This document shows, one piece after another, positions 62,601-64,000 of a stretch of DNA of 64,000 nucleotides. How positions within the stretch are numbered: position 1 is the first letter of the stretch; each line of letters begins with the position of its first letter. Origin of the DNA: Ignavibacteriales bacterium (lineage in GTDB: Bacteria; Bacteroidota; Ignavibacteria; Tepidaquicellales; Tepidaquicellaceae); assembly GCA_020635255.1 (NCBI GenBank), contig JACKAC010000001.1:1675673-1739672 (forward strand). Direction: 5' to 3'. A program made the translations under genes and the position numbers. Below the pieces are notes generated by a model. The model saw nothing but the letters and a program-made list of their open reading frames with translations. It did not search any database and was not told the DNA's origin.

Positions 62601-62817
62601 ATCCGCCGGATGGAACTGTCTCTGTATATCCGGGGGAAATATTAAAAGTAACACCTCCTGCACCAACTCCTTGCGCATTGAGGTCAGTAATTGCCGCTGC
62701 TATAGTAGCATACGTCCCGGGTATTGTCTTTGTACCCGTTAATTGTGCATTTGCACTGCCTTGCAATAATACTAATAACAAAGCGAATGCAAATAATGAT
62801 GTTAAAATTCTTTTCAT
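59638..62817 (-). CDS. Right-handed beta-helix surface protein with T9SS sorting domain
   Basis: 1059 residues with a signal peptide (1-24). The first about 870 residues are a parallel beta-helix: many turns with Asn-Thr-Val patterns (NNTVSDTSLGTGQHG, NNTVRNLSRTQSAAG, NNRVYNVVNAQND), preceded by an N-terminal cap with IPGTYATIAAAITDLNAQG, the beginning typical of NosD/pectate-lyase-like helices. Residues about 890-975 form an FnIII-like domain (YWIELYADTTGA, YWWRVKAKNELGWG). The end is the type IX sorting domain (NYPNPFNPTTSIRFDIPKSG ... KMILVK). Predicted adhesin or surface glycan binder or lyase; active-site residues not obvious. The small cysteine-containing protein gene is 40 bases upstream, co-directional. 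Confidence 0.8.
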   Translation of the reverse strand: MKRILTSLFAFALLLVLLQGSANAQLTGTKTIPGTYATIAAAITDLNAQGVGAGGVTFNISPGYTETVPSGGLIINITSNQPTSGNPVVFQRNGAGANPIIQSDGAGSGTIAGTSLGSNGDALVWLVGTDYITFNNLSFVEQYTGATQTLKMEYCIVMVRGSATDGCKNVTISGCTFQQQQSDIYSSCISSGNRNQAGTTTNPTDRNGIHENISVQGCTFNNSFNAMYFLGYSSAAPYDLFENGINIGNVTGNTLRNIGSGFGAGTVNAGSHYGIYTQYCDSIKVNNNDINVNTWTNNSTHYGILCTTALSAMLEINNNTVSDTSLGTGQHGAIASGVGYSATGPNNSVTITNNTVKFCYAPNITSSSSLYVYSFSNPFSLTMSNNLVDSCKIGGTGTATGGQYGVYSSSSQTTAGATYTITNNTVRNLSRTQSAAGAGNTYCMYILGGGATTNISGNSVYNITNSTATGTMAGIYFSPTVTEVNVFNNTVRDMTKDNLTGTTGTMYGIYQSTTTPTCRNYNNNIYNLSNYGTTATIYGYYNFGSMATGIEEVYNNTIHDIKTKGSSTCIAMNIATGLSGSTITKNVYGNLVYNIRNDSIGQTGGIRVDYVTYGNIYNNRVYNVVNAQNDASLPAAYGMLLGATITGANYDVYNNMVSEVYAPISNSALGVLGVWINGGDTANVSYNTIYMDSSATGTNTGNYALYLAGTTNATMKNNIIVNNFTPAGTGGNIAIFKATGVVYNTASNNNNVYVPTGALNYFYYDGTTTYATFAAYQAAVTPAETNSFAENSPFMNVSTHPYNLDMKTTVPTLCESGGIPIPGITTDIHGTTRNAVTPDVGADEFLGLKIPLGPSLVFPANNATNVIPNHPKIFNWNKSIENYRPVRSNGNIQSDAISNYWIELYADTTGAAVFKDSTVTDTTYTYNPDLTQLTPYWWRVKAKNELGWGDFSGYFKFTTDVIDGLGQNSEIPTVYDLFQNYPNPFNPTTSIRFDIPKSGFVSLKVYDVTGREVATLVNNNLEPAKYEVSWNGTQFASGVYFYRIIAGDFVKVQKMILVK

Positions 62818-62857
62818 TATTATTTCTTTAAAATTTTTTGATTCTTTTTAATTGTTC

Positions 62858-63226
62858 CTACTTGCTATTTGGTACATAGATCTGAGGAACTTCATCCGCC
62901 TTGTTTGTAACAAGGATTATCTCACTGCTATTGCACAGATTCACACCATTCATTAAATATTGCTTCCCCGACTCATCTGTGAATCTTATGTCATATTCAC
63001 ATACTTGTTCATTTACAGTAAAATCAATTCCGATGCTTTGATCTTTACTGATCGTGCGGGAAAATGTGGTTGATAAATTTCCAGAGTTATCTCCGCTCGG
63101 AGTGATGGTTATATTGGTTACATTCACTCCAGATTTGTTGATTACGGAATAGCTTCCTGAGTTGGTAAAAGCAATTACCACCATGAGCATTAGTATCGCA
63201 ATTCCGGAAAATAAGAATTTCTTCAT
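62858..63226 (-). CDS. Small secreted protein with paired cysteines
   Basis: 122 residues with a signal peptide (1-20). The mature part has INKSGVNVTNITITPSG and then a unit VCEYDIRFTDESGKQYLMNG followed by VNLCNSSEIILV, a pattern of two cysteines about 24 residues apart that I associate with a widespread family of small secreted beta-sandwich-like proteins (often mislabelled argininosuccinate lyase). Probably forms a disulphide in the periplasm. Leads into the beta-helix gene on the same strand. Confidence 0.55.
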   Translation of the reverse strand: MKKFLFSGIAILMLMVVIAFTNSGSYSVINKSGVNVTNITITPSGDNSGNLSTTFSRTISKDQSIGIDFTVNEQVCEYDIRFTDESGKQYLMNGVNLCNSSEIILVTNKADEVPQIYVPNSK

Positions 63227-63516
63227 GGATTTAAATCCTCCTAGTTAAGTTTGGATGGTTTTTAAAATTTGCCAGGCAGTGTAAGTAGTAGAATAATTTT
63301 CAAGAAAAAGGAATCCAAGACATATCCCCGAGTAATCTGCCTAAAAAGCCTTAATTTATGTAAAAAAACAGTTATCCTGCTAATAATTTTATAAATTAAA
63401 AACTCAATTTAGGGATACTGGATTTACAATCAAATAAGTATTAACCTGATAATAGGTAAGATTCTATGAGTACTGCTTGTAGGAAATAATCGGGGTACAA
63501 ATTCAGTATAGTTCAA
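63227..63516. other. Intergenic region with no gene
   Basis: About 290 bases between the start of the small secreted protein and the terminator of the right-edge gene. AT-rich; no ORF of interest. It probably contains the promoter of the 62858-63226/59638-62817 transcript, but I see no certain elements. Confidence 0.4.
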
Positions 63517-63549
63517 TAAAAAACCCCCATTGTGCGGACGGGGGTTTTT
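63517..63549 (-). terminator. Rho-independent terminator of the right-edge gene
   Basis: Stem AAAAACCCCC/GGGGGTTTTT (63519-63528 with 63540-63549). Its loop includes TTGTGCGGAC, almost the same as in the terminator at 59559-59585, so the two 3' ends are copies. Confidence 0.85.
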
Positions 63550-63597
63550 CATTGATGCACGATAAAGGAGGATCTATCGCACATATTGCAACTAAAG

Positions 63598-64000
63598 TTA
63601 CTTAGTCAATATCATCTTTTGAACTTTAACAAAGTCTCCTGCCGTGATCCTGAAGAAATAGACTCCACTGGCAAACTGTGCGCCGTTCCATTCTACTTCA
63701 TATCGCTGTGGCTCAAGGTCACTGTTTACAAGCGTGGCTACCTCTCTACCCGTAATATCATAAACCTTCAATGATACAAAGCTCGACTTCGGTATGTCAA
63801 ACTTTATCTTCGTCGTCGGGTTGAATGGGTTCGGATAGTTCTGATAAAGCTCGAATACTGTCGGTAATGATGTTGGTTCGATATTCGTTACACCGGTTGT
63901 AAAGTTCCATACTGAAGAGAATGGTCCTTCTCCAAGTGAGTTCTTACCGCTTACCTTCCAGTAATATTTTGTATTTATTGCCAGGAAGTTGTTTGGTAAT
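63598..64000 (-). CDS. T9SS sorting-domain protein, C-terminal part only (runs off right edge)
   Basis: The TAA is at 63598-63600 on the minus strand; 133 codons are visible before the window ends. The first part, YYWKVSGKNSLGEGPFSSVW (about residues 12-31 of the visible piece), is the end of an FnIII-like domain, followed by LYQNYPNPFNPTTKIKFDIP and the rest of the type IX sorting domain, ending KMILTK. The last about 85 residues are nearly the same as those of the 59638-62817 gene (IPKSGFVSLKVYDVTGREVA against IPKSSFVSLKVYDITGREVA), so the two are close paralogues. Confidence 0.8.
   Translation of the reverse strand, partial: LPNNFLAINTKYYWKVSGKNSLGEGPFSSVWNFTTGVTNIEPTSLPTVFELYQNYPNPFNPTTKIKFDIPKSSFVSLKVYDITGREVATLVNSDLEPQRYEVEWNGAQFASGVYFFRITAGDFVKVQKMILTK

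Noticed and set aside
63586..63774. Plus-strand frame after a perfect AAAGGAGG
   Set aside because: The frame is antisense to a T9SS sorting domain, and the AAAGGAGG is the complement of a CCTCC in the 3' end of that gene.

Overview
This window looks like chromosome of a free-living bacterium of the Ignavibacteria/Chlorobi side of the FCB group. The strongest evidence is the set of secreted proteins ending in a type IX secretion (T9SS) sorting domain with the motif YPNPFNP (five genes). Other clues are Bacteroidota-type families (DUF2723, DUF5916/CBM9, MgtC-DUF4010) alongside clear Shine-Dalgarno sequences before several genes (e.g. upstream of 7099, 22135, 32229), which true Bacteroidetes mostly lack. 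Species cannot be named from the sequence alone.

Layout. 1-2.8 kb (minus): lipoprotein fragment, rarA, MgtC/DUF4010 membrane protein. 2.9-9.8 kb (plus): an N-terminally shortened ClpB, a ParB/sulfiredoxin-fold protein of the SbnI/SerK type, a LolC/E-LolD lipoprotein exporter, a K+ channel with an odd filter, pstB-phoU. 9.8-17.6 kb: outer-membrane receptor, then three sugar-transfer genes on the minus strand (GT9, a GT-C with TPRs, DUF2723). 17.8-19.8 kb: clpP and tig. 19.9-23.9 kb: small secreted, lipoprotein and membrane proteins. 23.9-25.1 kb: a gene-poor mosaic of repeats and gene scraps. 25.7-32.1 kb: tRNA-Arg, a small membrane protein, priA, a Na+/solute symporter, an MBL hydrolase. 32.2-43.3 kb: envelope and T9SS cargo proteins, an ABC-F protein and two convergent CocE/S15-type hydrolases. 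43.3-52.3 kb: an exopolysaccharide locus. 52.5-58.7 kb: BtuF-like binding protein, a secreted protein often labelled asparagine synthetase B, tsaD, a DUF5916 protein. 58.8-64 kb: VOC protein, a decayed gene, two T9SS cargo genes (one running off the right edge).

The most notable content is 43.3-52.3 kb. It resembles the E. coli NfrA/NfrB/WecB pathway (a ManNAc-based exopolysaccharide, the phage N4 receptor), but the GT2 synthase is cut in two inside its catalytic domain. The half with the DxD-like motif ends in a membrane anchor plus a SPOR domain; the half with the TED and QxxRW motifs is preceded by what reads as the N-terminal module of an IS5-type transposase (DUF772-like), without the DDE catalytic domain. 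A second, shorter copy of the split pair follows, lacking both added domains, and wecB (UDP-GlcNAc 2-epimerase) closes the locus. The regular c-di-GMP-binding MshEN tail of NfrB is absent. I infer a two-subunit polysaccharide synthase in which a transposase domain has been taken over for another use.

All calls rest on reading the sequence and recalled family features; no database search was run.
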